Assembly (NCBI GenBank): GCA_921293015.1 | Contig: OV121088.1 | Location: 18,947,645 to 19,011,644 of the forward strand | DNA from: Phorcus lineatus | Taxonomy: Eukaryota; Mollusca; Gastropoda; Trochida; Trochidae | Length of the DNA: 64,000 nucleotides | Direction of reading: 5' to 3' | In this document: positions 36,658 to 45,996 of the stretch, piece after piece | How positions within the stretch are numbered: the first letter of the stretch is position 1 | Layout: each line of letters begins with the position of its first letter | Position numbers and translations under genes: made by a program | Notes under the pieces: generated by a model | Database searches by the model: none | What the model saw: only the letters and a program-made list of their open reading frames with translations | Told to the model about the DNA's origin: nothing

Positions 36658-36662
36658 AAAAA

Positions 36663-36720
36663 ACCTCCCTGGGGGAAAAAGAGATGAAAGAAAGGGAGAA
36701 TGAGTTGACCCCAGGGAGGT
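36663..36720. other. Perfect 12-bp inverted repeat with 34-nt loop
   Basis: ACCTCCCTGGGG (36663-36674) is matched exactly by CCCCAGGGAGGT (36709-36720), followed at once by a 5-bp hairpin (CTGGC/GCCAG, 36721-36737). It lies between the tRNA-like element and the first gene of the virus-like element and may mark its edge. Confidence 0.7.
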
Positions 36721-36876
36721 CTGGCAAGTAGAGCCAGAAAAGGGGATTTTGCAAAAATTTTCCAAAATTTTCTATAATTTTATTACATACTTTATTACAT
36801 ACTTTATTAAATATTTTATTACATATTTTATTGCATATTTATATCCAATTTTGGATATGATTATTTTATACAAGGT

Positions 36877-37398
36877 TTAGTCTTTCTTGAACATTTCTAT
36901 AATATTTTCTCTGTCGATCTTTTGGGATTTAATTTGTCTTATCATTTCGTAAAAGTTTGAATGTTCAGCCGTAATAAGATTAAATTCCTCATTAGAGATA
37001 CAGTCGTTGTCTAAAGCTTTAGAAATAAGGCTAGAAATGGTATTTGATTTAGAATTCGTGACAATACATATATCTTTATGTTTTTTAAGTTTAGAACGTA
37101 ACTTCTTGGACGCAACCTTCATCGTTGTTCCAAGGAGACCGGCGATAGTCGCAGCAGTAGTAATTCCGATACTGACTGGCGCCATGATAACAGTCGCTAA
37201 AACACCCACACCGCTAGCTCCTAATGCGATACTACAAGTAATCAGTGTTGTATCCAGTGTTTCAGTTACATTTAAAGCTTTTTTAATGGATTTACTTTTA
37301 GCCATGTGAAAGTCGTACTCTTTAATAATCTCATCTTTTATCTCGCTTATTCTATTCAGGCGAAATTCATCGACGTCGTTTGTTAATACGGACCGCAT
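36877..37398 (-). CDS. 173-aa protein with paired membrane segments
   Basis: Begins MRSVLTNDVDEF with a polar helical N-terminus, then two hydrophobic Gly/Ala-rich segments (about residues 50-75 and 76-95, for example GVGVLATVIMAPVSIGITTAATIAG, described by position), then a Lys-rich region and a helical C-terminus with EEFNLI. I do not recognise a named family. Such small membrane proteins occur beside capsid genes in Polinton-like elements and may be minor virion membrane components. The ATG directly follows ATATAATAAA. It is intact. Confidence 0.75.
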   Translation of the reverse strand: MRSVLTNDVDEFRLNRISEIKDEIIKEYDFHMAKSKSIKKALNVTETLDTTLITCSIALGASGVGVLATVIMAPVSIGITTAATIAGLLGTTMKVASKKLRSKLKKHKDICIVTNSKSNTISSLISKALDNDCISNEEFNLITAEHSNFYEMIRQIKSQKIDRENIIEMFKKD

Positions 37399-37414
37399 TT
37401 TATTATATTAGGAA

Positions 37415-38286
37415 CTAATCCTTAAAGGTCCGTAAATAGTCTTTTGAAATTGGTTGAGAAGTAGACATTAATCTTTTAAAAACTATATTATTATGTATAG
37501 GTATCTTACTAACTTTTATCCTACTCCCACTAGGGCGTTCTATTGTAATCTCACCTTCTAAATTATGATTTATCTCATCGGGTGTTATAAGCATATACAG
37601 GGGCTTATTTGGCACAGTCCATTTAATGTTTAGTCCGGGTAATATCGTTACAAAATCATCGGGTACAGTCCCTAAAGCATCGCTATATAAATATATTCAC
37701 CGTAATTCTTTTCGGTAAATTCTTCAAAAATTAATAGAAAAACCGGAACATCAGGTTTGAATGCATCATTTCTAGCTAAACCAAACTCCCCATCATCATT
37801 AACAACTTTGACGCTATTATCTCTGTTCGGTGAATAAGATACTAATGCACTTCCACTGTTTATGATTTTATTGAGGAAGTGCCGCCTTCCAATTATTGTA
37901 TTCACGGGGTTTAGATAAATATCTAATACCCATTTCGGTTCTACGATATACGTAAGTTTTCTTGGATTATCGGTGTAATATTGTATTACCTTCTTTGGTT
38001 CAGTCAATGTCTCGAGAGCTGTAATATCAACATCGTTTAATTCCTTCTTATTATAATTACCATTTTTAAATAAAAAGCCATAAGTTTTATCCTCGACACC
38101 ATCACCATTACAAATATCCAAAGAATCAACTTCTTTTCGTTTATAAACTCCAAAATTAGTCAATTGAAGGGCATATATTTTACCTACTTTTCCTGGTATA
38201 TTGAATCCTTCAACATCGCTTAGATTTGCTATACCCGTATTCAAACATCTGTCAATTGTTTGATGCGGCCCACCTGAATCTGTCAT
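37415..38286 (-). pseudogene. MTDSGGP-family protein A, frameshifted
   Basis: Starts MTDSGGPHQ at 38286 (an upstream TTG is not needed) after AATAATTGATAAAG. The first frame runs to a stop at 37672. The homologous C-terminal part (DDFVTILPGL, IKW, PLYMLIT) continues in another frame to 37415, so a frameshift lies near 37.68 kb. It is a tandem paralogue of the protein at 38389-39204, sharing the start, the YNPxN-type middle and the LPGLxIKW motif. Function unknown; position beside the penton gene suggests a virion or assembly protein. Confidence 0.7.
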
Positions 38287-38388
38287 CTTTATCAATTATT
38301 ATTTATTCTTTTAATATCTATTGCCGTTAATATCTATTTGCAGCAATAGCTAATTGTGGATCAAAATCACCATGAGCAGACGTTAGCC

Positions 38389-39204
38389 CTACAAATGATA
38401 CATTATTATATAAGTAGATTTATTATTAAACTTAATCGAACCTCCAACTATTTTGTATTCAAAGTTAATGGGGTTACTACCAGAGTTGTTACCGCCAAAG
38501 TTAACCTGCCGTGTTGGGGACAGCTCATACATATTATATACTAGATACAACCAACAATATCCTGTTTGTTTCCATTTTATTTTTAATCCGGGTAAAACTG
38601 TAACAAAATCCTCAGGCTCCTCTCCTAATACTAATTCTAGTAAAAAATTGGTACCAAATTTAAGGTCTTCACTTCCTAATTCTTCAAATTCTTCTACAAT
38701 AGATAGAAAAACATCACCAAGAAAATTAAGTTTCTTATATCTCTCCAACATTTTTATGAAAGAATTTATAAATACAACATCTACAAAATGATTAGCTATA
38801 ACACTTCTCAAAGTTGGGGGTCTATACGATACCATCGCTAGGCCTTCATTTGTAATCTTCTTTAGAAAATGTTGTCTCGTAACCAGTAGTGTATTCCTCG
38901 GAGTAACCCTAATATTTAAAATCCACCTAGGTAAGTGGCTAATCATGTATAAAAGATTGTCTGGGTTTCTATAAATTGTATATACCCCCTCACCAGTCAT
39001 TCCCATAGGATACAATTCTTTATCCGTAATTCTAACATCCCTTAATTCACTAAGTTTTTCTCCCATATTTTCATTTTCGACCAGTTTATATTCTCCATCT
39101 TTATATTTAATAATGTATTCACTGTTTTCTTTCCCAGCATAATTAAAAAGATTTGTGCTAACTTTCGTACAACTTTCGTATCTAGGTCCACCAGAATCCG
39201 TCAT
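38389..39204 (-). CDS. MTDSGGP-family protein B, 271 aa
   Basis: Intact frame starting MTDSGGPRYES, directly after AAATAATAAAG. Central segments WILNIRVTPRNTLLVTRQHFL and the motif TVLPGLKIKW align with the neighbouring frameshifted paralogue. No membrane segment or catalytic motif. I recognise no named family. It is likely the result of a tandem gene duplication; the two proteins have diverged strongly between the shared motifs. Confidence 0.75.
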   Translation of the reverse strand: MTDSGGPRYESCTKVSTNLFNYAGKENSEYIIKYKDGEYKLVENENMGEKLSELRDVRITDKELYPMGMTGEGVYTIYRNPDNLLYMISHLPRWILNIRVTPRNTLLVTRQHFLKKITNEGLAMVSYRPPTLRSVIANHFVDVVFINSFIKMLERYKKLNFLGDVFLSIVEEFEELGSEDLKFGTNFLLELVLGEEPEDFVTVLPGLKIKWKQTGYCWLYLVYNMYELSPTRQVNFGGNNSGSNPINFEYKIVGGSIKFNNKSTYIIMYHL

Positions 39205-39221
39205 CTTTATTATTTATTCTT

Positions 39222-39902
39222 TCAACCCAAGAAATGCAATGTTAGAGTCATGTAACCCATATTTATTAGTTGGTTTTCTGTGTTTATTATTGAGATTGTT
39301 AAGTTAGGTATTTGCCCGAGCTTAAGTCTTTTATACTGAAGATTAGTAAATGAAACGTACTTTCCACTGTTTAAAATTTCATTTCCCACCGGAATAATTC
39401 TCAATAAACACTAAGGTTTTTCTCTGAAAATATTATCGCTAGTGCTAATACAGTCTAAATGAACGCAAAGTTCTTTGTATGGTGCCAATTTAGGTAAAGA
39501 GTTTGCACGATGAATGCCAGTAATATCTATCGAAGAATCAAGCCCGAAAGTTTTAGCTAATGGAGTTGGTAATGTAAGTCCCACATCTCCAATCTTTTCT
39601 ATTATTAGTTTTCCATTAGCCGTATTAATCGATACTTTACAACCGTGCTCTTTAAAGTAATCGTTTAGCATACAAACATTATAATAACCATCCGGAATAG
39701 TTATAGTTGTTTCTCCCTTTGTAAACTCATTATTCCCCCCACTTATGTTATACCAATTAGGATAATATAAAATTTCGCATAATCCAACTCGCATCTCTCC
39801 ATCAGCATTGTCTAGAGCTCTTGTTAGTTCGAACGTTTGCCCATTCTCAAAATTGGGGATAGTTAAATACATCTCTGGCCTTGACATCTCTGGCCTCGAC
39901 AT
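39222..39902 (-). pseudogene. Penton-like (vertex) capsid protein with internal TAG
   Basis: The first 163 codons begin MSRPEMSRPEMYLTIPNF and include EILYYPNWYNIS, ITIPDGYYN and KELCVHLDCISTSDN, the pattern of the short single-jelly-roll penton proteins of Polintons and adintoviruses. A TAG at 39411-39413 interrupts; the same frame then stays open to 39222 with a beta-rich tail (YKRLKLGQ, MTLTLHFL). The read-through length, about 226 codons, fits the family. The gene shares a 36-bp divergent promoter with the gene at 39939. Penton identity is by family memory, not a search. Confidence 0.7.
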
Positions 39903-39938
39903 TTTATTATTTAAAAGTTTAATCCTTAAATAATAAAA
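39903..39938. promoter_or_regulatory. Mirror-image bidirectional start region
   Basis: The 36 bases between two divergent start codons are nearly symmetrical: TTTTATTATTTAA at one end and TTAAATAATAAAA at the other. Each half places AAATAATAAAA against an ATG. It is the clearest example of the start-abutting AT motif used across the element. Confidence 0.7.
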
Positions 39939-41412
39939 ATGGCAGCCTACAAGTATAACGATAAGGCAAGTTATAAAGCTGGCAGCGTATACATACGATG
40001 CCTATAGTGAGGGGAATGAAGTAATTCATCATAGTTATAAGTTCCTTTCTCAGCATCGTCATTATAAACCCGAATGTAGCAAAACTGAAAAAGAAATAAA
40101 CCTAATAGAACAATCTATATGGGTAGATGCTAAGGGTTCTAATTTCGAGGTAAAATTTCTCGATATATTAGACACAAAACCAAAAAAAATAAATCCATAT
40201 TGTGATGCTATTTCTAATGCAGGTGGGGGAAAAAATGAAAAAATAATAAACCCCCCCATAAAAAATTAAATATATAAATATTATGTTACTATTTCTAATG
40301 AAGGCGAAATAGAAAAATGGAATAATAACCCCATGCAATTTTGGCAAAATCAACTGCATTTTGCTGTGTGGTGTGCTACTACAGGGTGTGGGGTATCCTA
40401 TAAAGATCATCTATCTTCGAAAAAGGGGTTAACGAAGGCAATATTTTTATTTCACGTATATTACCAAGTTAGGCGTATTTTAAGCGTGATGGAGGTACCC
40501 TTACCTCAAGATAAAGCATGGGTATCCAATAATAATCCGTACAATGTCAGAGAATACGAACGTATCTGTAGTGAATTTAACGTCCCAGATGATTACTCAC
40601 CTTCTAAATGGTCCTTTTCACCGCAACCAAAACCTAAATTAAAATTTAATATGAGGGATGCGTATGCAATGAAGTATGGAGGATTAAGTAGGCATATTAA
40701 ACACGAATATGTGTATCCCGATAAACAACAAGTCGTAAAATTTCACCAAATTTACGAGCATTGGCAAACCTTTGTTTTGGATAAATCGAATGGGTTCACT
40801 AAAACAGGTGTTCAAAGATTGAACGATTCTATTAGAACGTATGTCTGGGCTTTATTAGGTGCTCAAGGGCAAACTAGAACCAATATTATAGTTGATGGCA
40901 CCGCATTCGATGCCCAGAAACAGTTCATTGACAATGTAGAAGACGCCATTGCTAGACCAGTAGATATCCCTGATTCTATAAAAAGATATCAAGACGTATT
41001 ACAAGATGCCAGTTCTAAAGTAGATTATGTTATAGGCTATGACTTATACATGATTCCTAGCGATATGAAACTAAGAGTAGTTAAATCGGAAGGGTATAAC
41101 AATAAACTTGTAATTGCGATCCCCGATAGAACTTTAGGTAAGAATGTAGAACACCATCAACCAAAATCTAAGAGTATATTAAAGCACAACATCCCGCGGA
41201 TACCAATGAGTGATTTAATATATAAGAAAGGCCAAGATCCAAAATCTAAGAGTAAATTAAAGCACAACATCCCGCGGATACCAATGAGTGATTTAATATA
41301 TAAGAAAGGCCAAGAACCAAAACCAGAGGTACTCAAAAATCATAATCATAATAAAGGTGTAATTATATTAAGTGGAGTAGTAGTAGGGTTAGTTATGATT
41401 TGGAGATCTTAG
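39939..41412 (+). pseudogene. Unassigned viral protein with C-terminal anchor, interrupted
   Basis: The start ATG at 39939 (MAAYKYNDKASY) follows AAATAATAAAA. The reading must change frame between about 39950 and 39979 and meets an in-frame TAA at 40267-40269. From 40333 a 359-codon frame is intact: an N-terminal FWQNQLHFAVWCATTGCGV motif, an NPYNV segment, and a C-terminal hydrophobic anchor (VIILSGVVVGLVMIW). Near the end a 78-nt unit is duplicated in tandem (41161-41316), giving two IPRIPMSDLIYKKGQ copies. I recall relatives of the CATTGCGV motif from similar elements but no function; a minor virion membrane protein is possible. Confidence 0.65.
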
Positions 41413-41429
41413 TTTTTATAACCTCCATT

Positions 41430-42652
41430 TTATAACCTCCGTTTGATAAAAACAATTATTATACCTCCGATAGCTACCATTAATGCCCATATATTTTGAC
41501 TTAACCAAGTCGCTGTTTTAGACAAGAAGGTTAAAAGCTAAGATAAAATACTTCCTATTATTCCTGGTAAAGCCGCTGCAGCCTTCCCCACTAATTTAGA
41601 TAATGCTTTACCTATATATTGTAACCACTCCTTAATTTTGTTGGGTTTCTTATTATTAGGGGGCACTGGCCCTCCAACCCCACCTCCTGTTACTGATAGT
41701 ACTATGGTTGAAATTATAAACCCTATAGCGGTTATAATAGAGGTTATTGTTATGCCCTGTTCTCGGAATAATGTCTTAAGACGCTCGCCTAACGATTCAT
41801 CTTCGTCTAAGAGTTGTCTAATAGTCTGTTTTATACGTTGAATTTGTGAACGTAGGGTTCGTTTATTTACTGATGCAGCTTCTACCCTAGCTGACCTTTC
41901 GAGTTCCAAATCCCTTATTCTTCCTTTGACGAGTTCAGTTTGTTCTTGGCCTTCCGCTTGAGTTAATTTAATTTTTTCGTGTTCTATTTTAGTTTAGCTA
42001 AGTTATTAATTAGTTCTCCTCTTTGAGTTTTCATAGCTCGATCGAGTCCCCTCAATTCTCTTATACTAAGTTCTAATCCCTCAGTATTTAAAGGCGGGTC
42101 ATGTATAGTTTGTATGGCTTTGTCTATTATATGAATAGCTTCAGTAGTGGCTTGTATTGGTTGTTCGCTGAAAGAAGTTTCTGCTTCACCCACCTGTGCC
42201 ACTCGGCTAAGAAGTCCTATTCGAGTCCTTTCAGGAAGTTTTTGCCCAATCTTATAATCCGCAAACCCTAATTCTTCACGGATAGCCGTTACTCCTAGTT
42301 TTGGGCGTAAACTTTCTAGAGGCTTTACCTTACCTATATCCTTACCTCTTTGGTAATATAAGTCCACTTCAGGATGACTTTTAAGTTTAAGCTTTCCATT
42401 TTGATCTACCATATCTCTACCACCACTAGGTTCACCAACCTCATTATAAAAATCATCCACAGATGATCTAATCAATCTTGTGCTTTGATCACCCTCGAGT
42501 TCATCTCGTAAACTAGTCACTTTAGGCGATAATCCCTGTCTTGGGATTGAACTTTCAGAAGAATTGCTTTCATCGAGATTGACCATTTCATGAGATTTAT
42601 CTCCGTCATCTCTGACACCTCTGGCATTGTCATCAAAATGACTGTTGTCCAT
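41430..42652 (-). pseudogene. Coiled-coil membrane protein, frameshift and stop
   Basis: Starts MDNSHFDDN at 42652 after TTCATAAA. The first 222 codons are polar, with a coiled-coil-like C-terminal part (ELSIRELRGLDRAMK). They stop at 41984, but the helical reading continues in another frame as a charged coiled coil, a hydrophobic segment (ITSIITAIGFIISTIVLSV) and Ala-rich helices to a TAG at 41538. The same frame then stays open to 41430 with a second membrane segment (IWALMVAIGGIIIVFI). So one gene of about 410 codons is broken by a frameshift near 41.99 kb and a stop. Converges with its neighbour, 17 bases apart. Function unknown. Confidence 0.65.
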
Positions 42653-42702
42653 TTTATGAATATATGTTTTTCCCTTTAAACATAAAAATATGTATTAATA
42701 AA
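42653..42702. promoter_or_regulatory. Divergent start region before capsid gene
   Basis: Fifty AT-rich bases between divergent ATGs. The capsid side ends TATTAATAAA directly at the ATG; the other side ends TTCATAAA. No other motif seen. Confidence 0.55.
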
Positions 42703-43989
42703 ATGTCTAACTACGGTCAGAAACTCAATCCATCGCGTAATTTTAGAGAGCCTTTTGGTATAACAGGAGAAAGGTCCAGTGTTCGGGTAAGTAACAATCC
42801 GAGTACTATTGATCAGAACGAACAACTATTAGTTCGCTTTCCTAATCTTGGAAGTCATGATGTCATAGTCCCGGGTACGGTCCGATTGGCTTTTGATTTA
42901 GTCCTAACATCGGATGGTGATAAAGATGAGAACAGTAGCATTGTACAGAATATTGGTCGCTCCATTGTGAAGAAAACAACCGTTAAGATAAGTAGTAATG
43001 AAGTATTGTCTAGAGATGATAGCGATATATATTACACTTACGTAGATCTTTGGAGAACTACACAAGAAAGAGGCAGTTTACATTACCAAGGTATTGACAC
43101 AACTGCAAATCGAAATGTCACCAGGTTAAGAATGGGATCTGGTCTTGGTGATGCTTCTATTGTAGAAGACAAAGCCATAGCCGATAACCTAGGAAATCGA
43201 TTTTATATTCCTCTAGATTTTGAATTGTTAGAGACTCACATGCCTTTCTATCAAGCTGCATTGGGAGATAGATTAGAATATGAGTTGACATTTAATGAGC
43301 ATAAGAATGTAATTATAGGAGAGGCCAACACGAAGTATGAAATCAAGAATATTGCTTTGGAATTTGATAAAGTCAAGGAGTCAGAATTAGCCAGCGAAAT
43401 CCATTCGATGTATAATAGTTCCATACCAATACACTATGATCGCATACTTCGACATCGTATGATACCTTTGAATAAAAGTGATACGGTGAGGAATATTAAT
43501 ATCAATGTACCGGCCAAGTCTATGAAAGGAGTTTTGATGTTATTTAAAGAGCCCACCTCAGGGTTTGATAGAATAACCGAATCATTTTACAATCCTAAAA
43601 TTAATAACGTGCAAATGACCATTGAAGGAATACCAAACCAGTTGTACAGTCAAGATATGCGTAAATATAACTTATGGGATGAAATTAAGAAGCTTCCCAG
43701 CATAAAACGTAACCCATTAACTGATATGGTGATGAAAGATCTTTGTCTTACGGATATGACTATTGGTAAGTTCTTAACCGACAAGCATGCTTTATGGCTC
43801 GATCTTAGGACAATCGATGACGATGAATTACACGGTTCTGGTAGGCGAATTGAGAATGGTAGTGAAGGAATGACGATAGCAATAACTAAAAAAGCAGAAA
43901 CAGCTGGACCAATAAATGCTTACGTGTACGTCATTATGGATGCTAAATTGATTATCAATAATGGTCGATTTGAATCAGCTATTTATTAG
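42703..43989 (+). CDS. Major capsid-like protein, double jelly roll
   Basis: An intact 428-codon frame. The ATG at 42703 (MSNYGQKL) was chosen over one 13 codons upstream because it abuts TATTAATAAA and begins the conserved part. Features include FREPFGITGERSSVRVSNNP, LLVRFPNLG, YIPLDFELLETHMPFYQAAL and LEYELTF, alternating beta strands in two halves consistent with two jelly rolls. I recall this type from virus-like elements of marine invertebrates. It would form the capsid shell. No membrane segment. It is the one structural gene with no visible damage. Fold assignment is inference from context and strand pattern. Confidence 0.75.
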   Translation: MSNYGQKLNPSRNFREPFGITGERSSVRVSNNPSTIDQNEQLLVRFPNLGSHDVIVPGTVRLAFDLVLTSDGDKDENSSIVQNIGRSIVKKTTVKISSNEVLSRDDSDIYYTYVDLWRTTQERGSLHYQGIDTTANRNVTRLRMGSGLGDASIVEDKAIADNLGNRFYIPLDFELLETHMPFYQAALGDRLEYELTFNEHKNVIIGEANTKYEIKNIALEFDKVKESELASEIHSMYNSSIPIHYDRILRHRMIPLNKSDTVRNININVPAKSMKGVLMLFKEPTSGFDRITESFYNPKINNVQMTIEGIPNQLYSQDMRKYNLWDEIKKLPSIKRNPLTDMVMKDLCLTDMTIGKFLTDKHALWLDLRTIDDDELHGSGRRIENGSEGMTIAITKKAETAGPINAYVYVIMDAKLIINNGRFESAIY

Positions 43990-44009
43990 TTAGCTCGATT
44001 TAAAATAAT

Positions 44010-44039
44010 TTCAAACGCAATTGTGTTTGAATTTTTTTT
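44010..44039. terminator. Hairpin plus T-run between convergent genes
   Basis: TTCAAACGC, loop AATT, GTGTTTGAA (9 bp with one G-T pair) is followed by eight Ts (44032-44039). It sits between the 3' ends of the capsid gene and the convergent ATPase gene, where a transcription end signal would be expected. A direct repeat (AGCAAAAATCAAGCAAACT) follows. Confidence 0.55.
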
Positions 44040-44083
44040 AGCAAAAATCAAGCAAACTTTAGCAAAAATCAAGCAAACTCAAG

Positions 44084-44686
44084 CTAATCTAGCACTTTAT
44101 ACCATGGTGGTGTGTCAGTGCATAGGATCAGTTTGGAGTATTTCAGGTTCAACCGTTTTCTAACCTTTTCTATTTCGGATTTACTTTCAATAACATAGTT
44201 CTCTCGTAAACAATCATCAAAATTATCTTTATCCTTACACTTAAATAAGCAAATCCAGCGAATTTGCTCTCTGAAATCTGTGAGTATAGAATTATATTTC
44301 TGGGAAAGAATCCAAACGCTATGTTTAGTATGCCTGCCTGAGAATGCTAGCTTAGATAATTCGGCTTTCTTTCGAGTTAAGTCTCTTTCAGCACTGCACT
44401 CATCGATTATGAACAAGGTAGGTTCATTCTTGAATTTCTCGTGAAAATATTTCAAACAATCGTTAAGTCGTTCCCCTGGAAGAATTTTATGTACATTTGG
44501 ATCATTATTTACCCACAATTTAGACTTATAAGTTTCGTTATCATTAATGGTTGGACAAATAATAATAATGTGTTCAAAATTTTCGTAGTAATACGTTTCT
44601 ATAAGGTCTAACATGAATTTAGTTTTTCCACAAATGATAGCACAATGCGAATCTTTAGGTAGCATCTCTGGCTTCGGAGAAGACAT
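44084..44686 (-). CDS. Packaging ATPase (A32/FtsK-type) with short Walker A
   Basis: A 200-codon frame, MSSPKPEMLPKDSHC, starting after TTATAAAAGAG. It shows ICGKTKF (residues 18-24), the Walker B LFIIDECSAE (D96, E97), and HSVWILSQKYNSI with a sensor-type Gln near 129, in the order of genome-packaging ATPases of Polintons and large DNA viruses. The Walker A is abnormal: the usual G-x4-GKT is not met, and the loop before GKT appears about four residues short. The residue five before the GKT glycine is Cys. The protein may therefore be unable to bind ATP. Divergent from the gene at 44723. Confidence 0.8.
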   Translation of the reverse strand: MSSPKPEMLPKDSHCAIICGKTKFMLDLIETYYYENFEHIIIICPTINDNETYKSKLWVNNDPNVHKILPGERLNDCLKYFHEKFKNEPTLFIIDECSAERDLTRKKAELSKLAFSGRHTKHSVWILSQKYNSILTDFREQIRWICLFKCKDKDNFDDCLRENYVIESKSEIEKVRKRLNLKYSKLILCTDTPPWYKVLD

Positions 44687-44722
44687 CTCTTTTATAATTA
44701 AGGCATAAAATTTTAAATATAA

Positions 44723-45418
44723 ATGTTGATACTTGTGTTATTGTTGATATGTATAGGTTTTGTGGGCATAATGTTATTGTTGATATGTTTTGCGGGCATA
44801 GTATTATTACTGGTATGTTTTGCAGGCATTATTGCTTTAAGAATTTGTCGCATAATATTAAAAATGGAATTAAGTGAAATCATGGGGGAGATGAAGCCAG
44901 AGATGTATCCCCAAGAAATGATTGAGGATAAGAGAAACAAACTAACAAATGCTGTCTTGGGTGGTGGGAAATTTGTGGATAAAAAAAATTCTACTGAGAT
45001 AATAAGTGGTATGACCGATGAAGAAATAATAGCAGAATATGAGAAACATGAACGTAGGCTGGGCGCGACTATGGTAAGAACGTTAGGGAAATCTTTCCTA
45101 CATTTATATTCCAAGGCTATGAGTCACTTCTTCAATATCACTCCTGATAGTAAAACACAGCTATTCGAAGAGCTTAATGAAGACCCATTCATCGATATTG
45201 CTACGAATAAAATTTGTTGTGACCTTTATTCTAAGTGGGGAATGTATCTGGCTCCCATTACAATGATGATTACAACTGCTAAGCATGTTGATTTTAAGAA
45301 TATAAGTTTAAATAATAAAGATGTCTTCTCTGAAGACAGAAATGTCGAAGCCAGAAATGTCGGAGATGCTATCTTCGAATCTAGAAATGTCGAATCCAGA
45401 GATATCGGAGACCAATGA
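44723..45418 (+). CDS. Membrane protein with triplicated hydrophobic unit
   Basis: Starts after AAATATAA. The first 47 residues are hydrophobic and built from three similar 36-base units (LLLICFAGIV-like), giving repeated membrane segments. The rest begins MELSEIMGEMKPEM, includes helical EEIIAEYEKHERRLGATMV and a LYSKWGMYLAPITMMITT segment. An alternative start is the Met at 44864. No family recognised. The last 98 nt overlap the start of the next gene in another frame; the overlap encodes ESRNVESRDIGD repeats here and PEM repeats there. Confidence 0.65.
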   Translation: MLILVLLLICIGFVGIMLLLICFAGIVLLLVCFAGIIALRICRIILKMELSEIMGEMKPEMYPQEMIEDKRNKLTNAVLGGGKFVDKKNSTEIISGMTDEEIIAEYEKHERRLGATMVRTLGKSFLHLYSKAMSHFFNITPDSKTQLFEELNEDPFIDIATNKICCDLYSKWGMYLAPITMMITTAKHVDFKNISLNNKDVFSEDRNVEARNVGDAIFESRNVESRDIGDQ

Positions 45419-45947
45419 GGATATTCAACCTAGCGATGAACAGGTCACTAAAAAGGTAGATAAGAAGGTGGTTAAAAAATTAAAACGTGGCACAAAAGCT
45501 AATGGGGATGTTAAATTTAGCGATGAACAAAAACTCACAGTCACAAAAAATCCTAAAAAGGTAGAAGCTGGTAAGAAGGGTGCCATGGTTAAAAAATTAA
45601 AGCGTGAGACTCGAGTTATAAATCATGGTAATCTAGCACTTCCCATCCTAATAGGAATTTTAGGCATAGGTGCAATGATTGTCTACACTAAATTAAATAA
45701 GCCATCTACTGATAACAGTACTGATAAAACACCTTTAAGAAAAAGGTTTATGATATATAAATATAAATATGAGCAAACAAAAGAATATCGTAAATACCCT
45801 TTACCATGCCACAATAGTAACTGGACTAGCTGCAGGTTCGGTAAAATTAAGCAAAATGGCATTAAAAACGAGTACACCAAAATTAGATTTCCTTCCCCAA
45901 GATATTGGAATGATGACGATTTATATCGGGGGAGCAATGATAATTAA
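45321..45947 (+). CDS. Basic repeat protein with one membrane segment
   Basis: Starts directly after AAATAATAAAG. The N-terminus repeats MSKPEM/EMSNPE; then two copies of a Lys-rich unit (VKKLKRGTK and VKKLKRETR), then a membrane segment (ALPILIGILGIGAMIVY). The reading past about residue 145 overlaps the next gene by 179 nt in another frame and looks non-native, so the original end was probably earlier. Basic repeats suggest nucleic-acid or core binding, but this is inference. Confidence 0.6.
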   Translation: MSSLKTEMSKPEMSEMLSSNLEMSNPEISETNEDIQPSDEQVTKKVDKKVVKKLKRGTKANGDVKFSDEQKLTVTKNPKKVEAGKKGAMVKKLKRETRVINHGNLALPILIGILGIGAMIVYTKLNKPSTDNSTDKTPLRKRFMIYKYKYEQTKEYRKYPLPCHNSNWTSCRFGKIKQNGIKNEYTKIRFPSPRYWNDDDLYRGSNDN

Positions 45948-45996
45948 AGATTACCTAGTCAAAAATAAATATATTCCCAATGATATCACTCCTTAA
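45769..45996 (+). CDS. Small membrane protein, 75 aa
   Basis: Starts MSKQKNIVNTLYH after TATAAATATAAAT. It has two hydrophobic stretches (ATIVTGLAAGSVKL and MMTIYIGGAMIIKDYLV), enough for one or two membrane passes. No family recognised. It overlaps the extended end of the preceding frame; its own start motif and composition make this frame the better one over 45769-45947. Confidence 0.6.
   Translation: MSKQKNIVNTLYHATIVTGLAAGSVKLSKMALKTSTPKLDFLPQDIGMMTIYIGGAMIIKDYLVKNKYIPNDITP

Noticed and set aside
44713..45114. 133-codon minus-strand frame
   Set aside because: Antisense to the triplicated membrane gene and lacking the start motif; the plus-strand frame explains the region.
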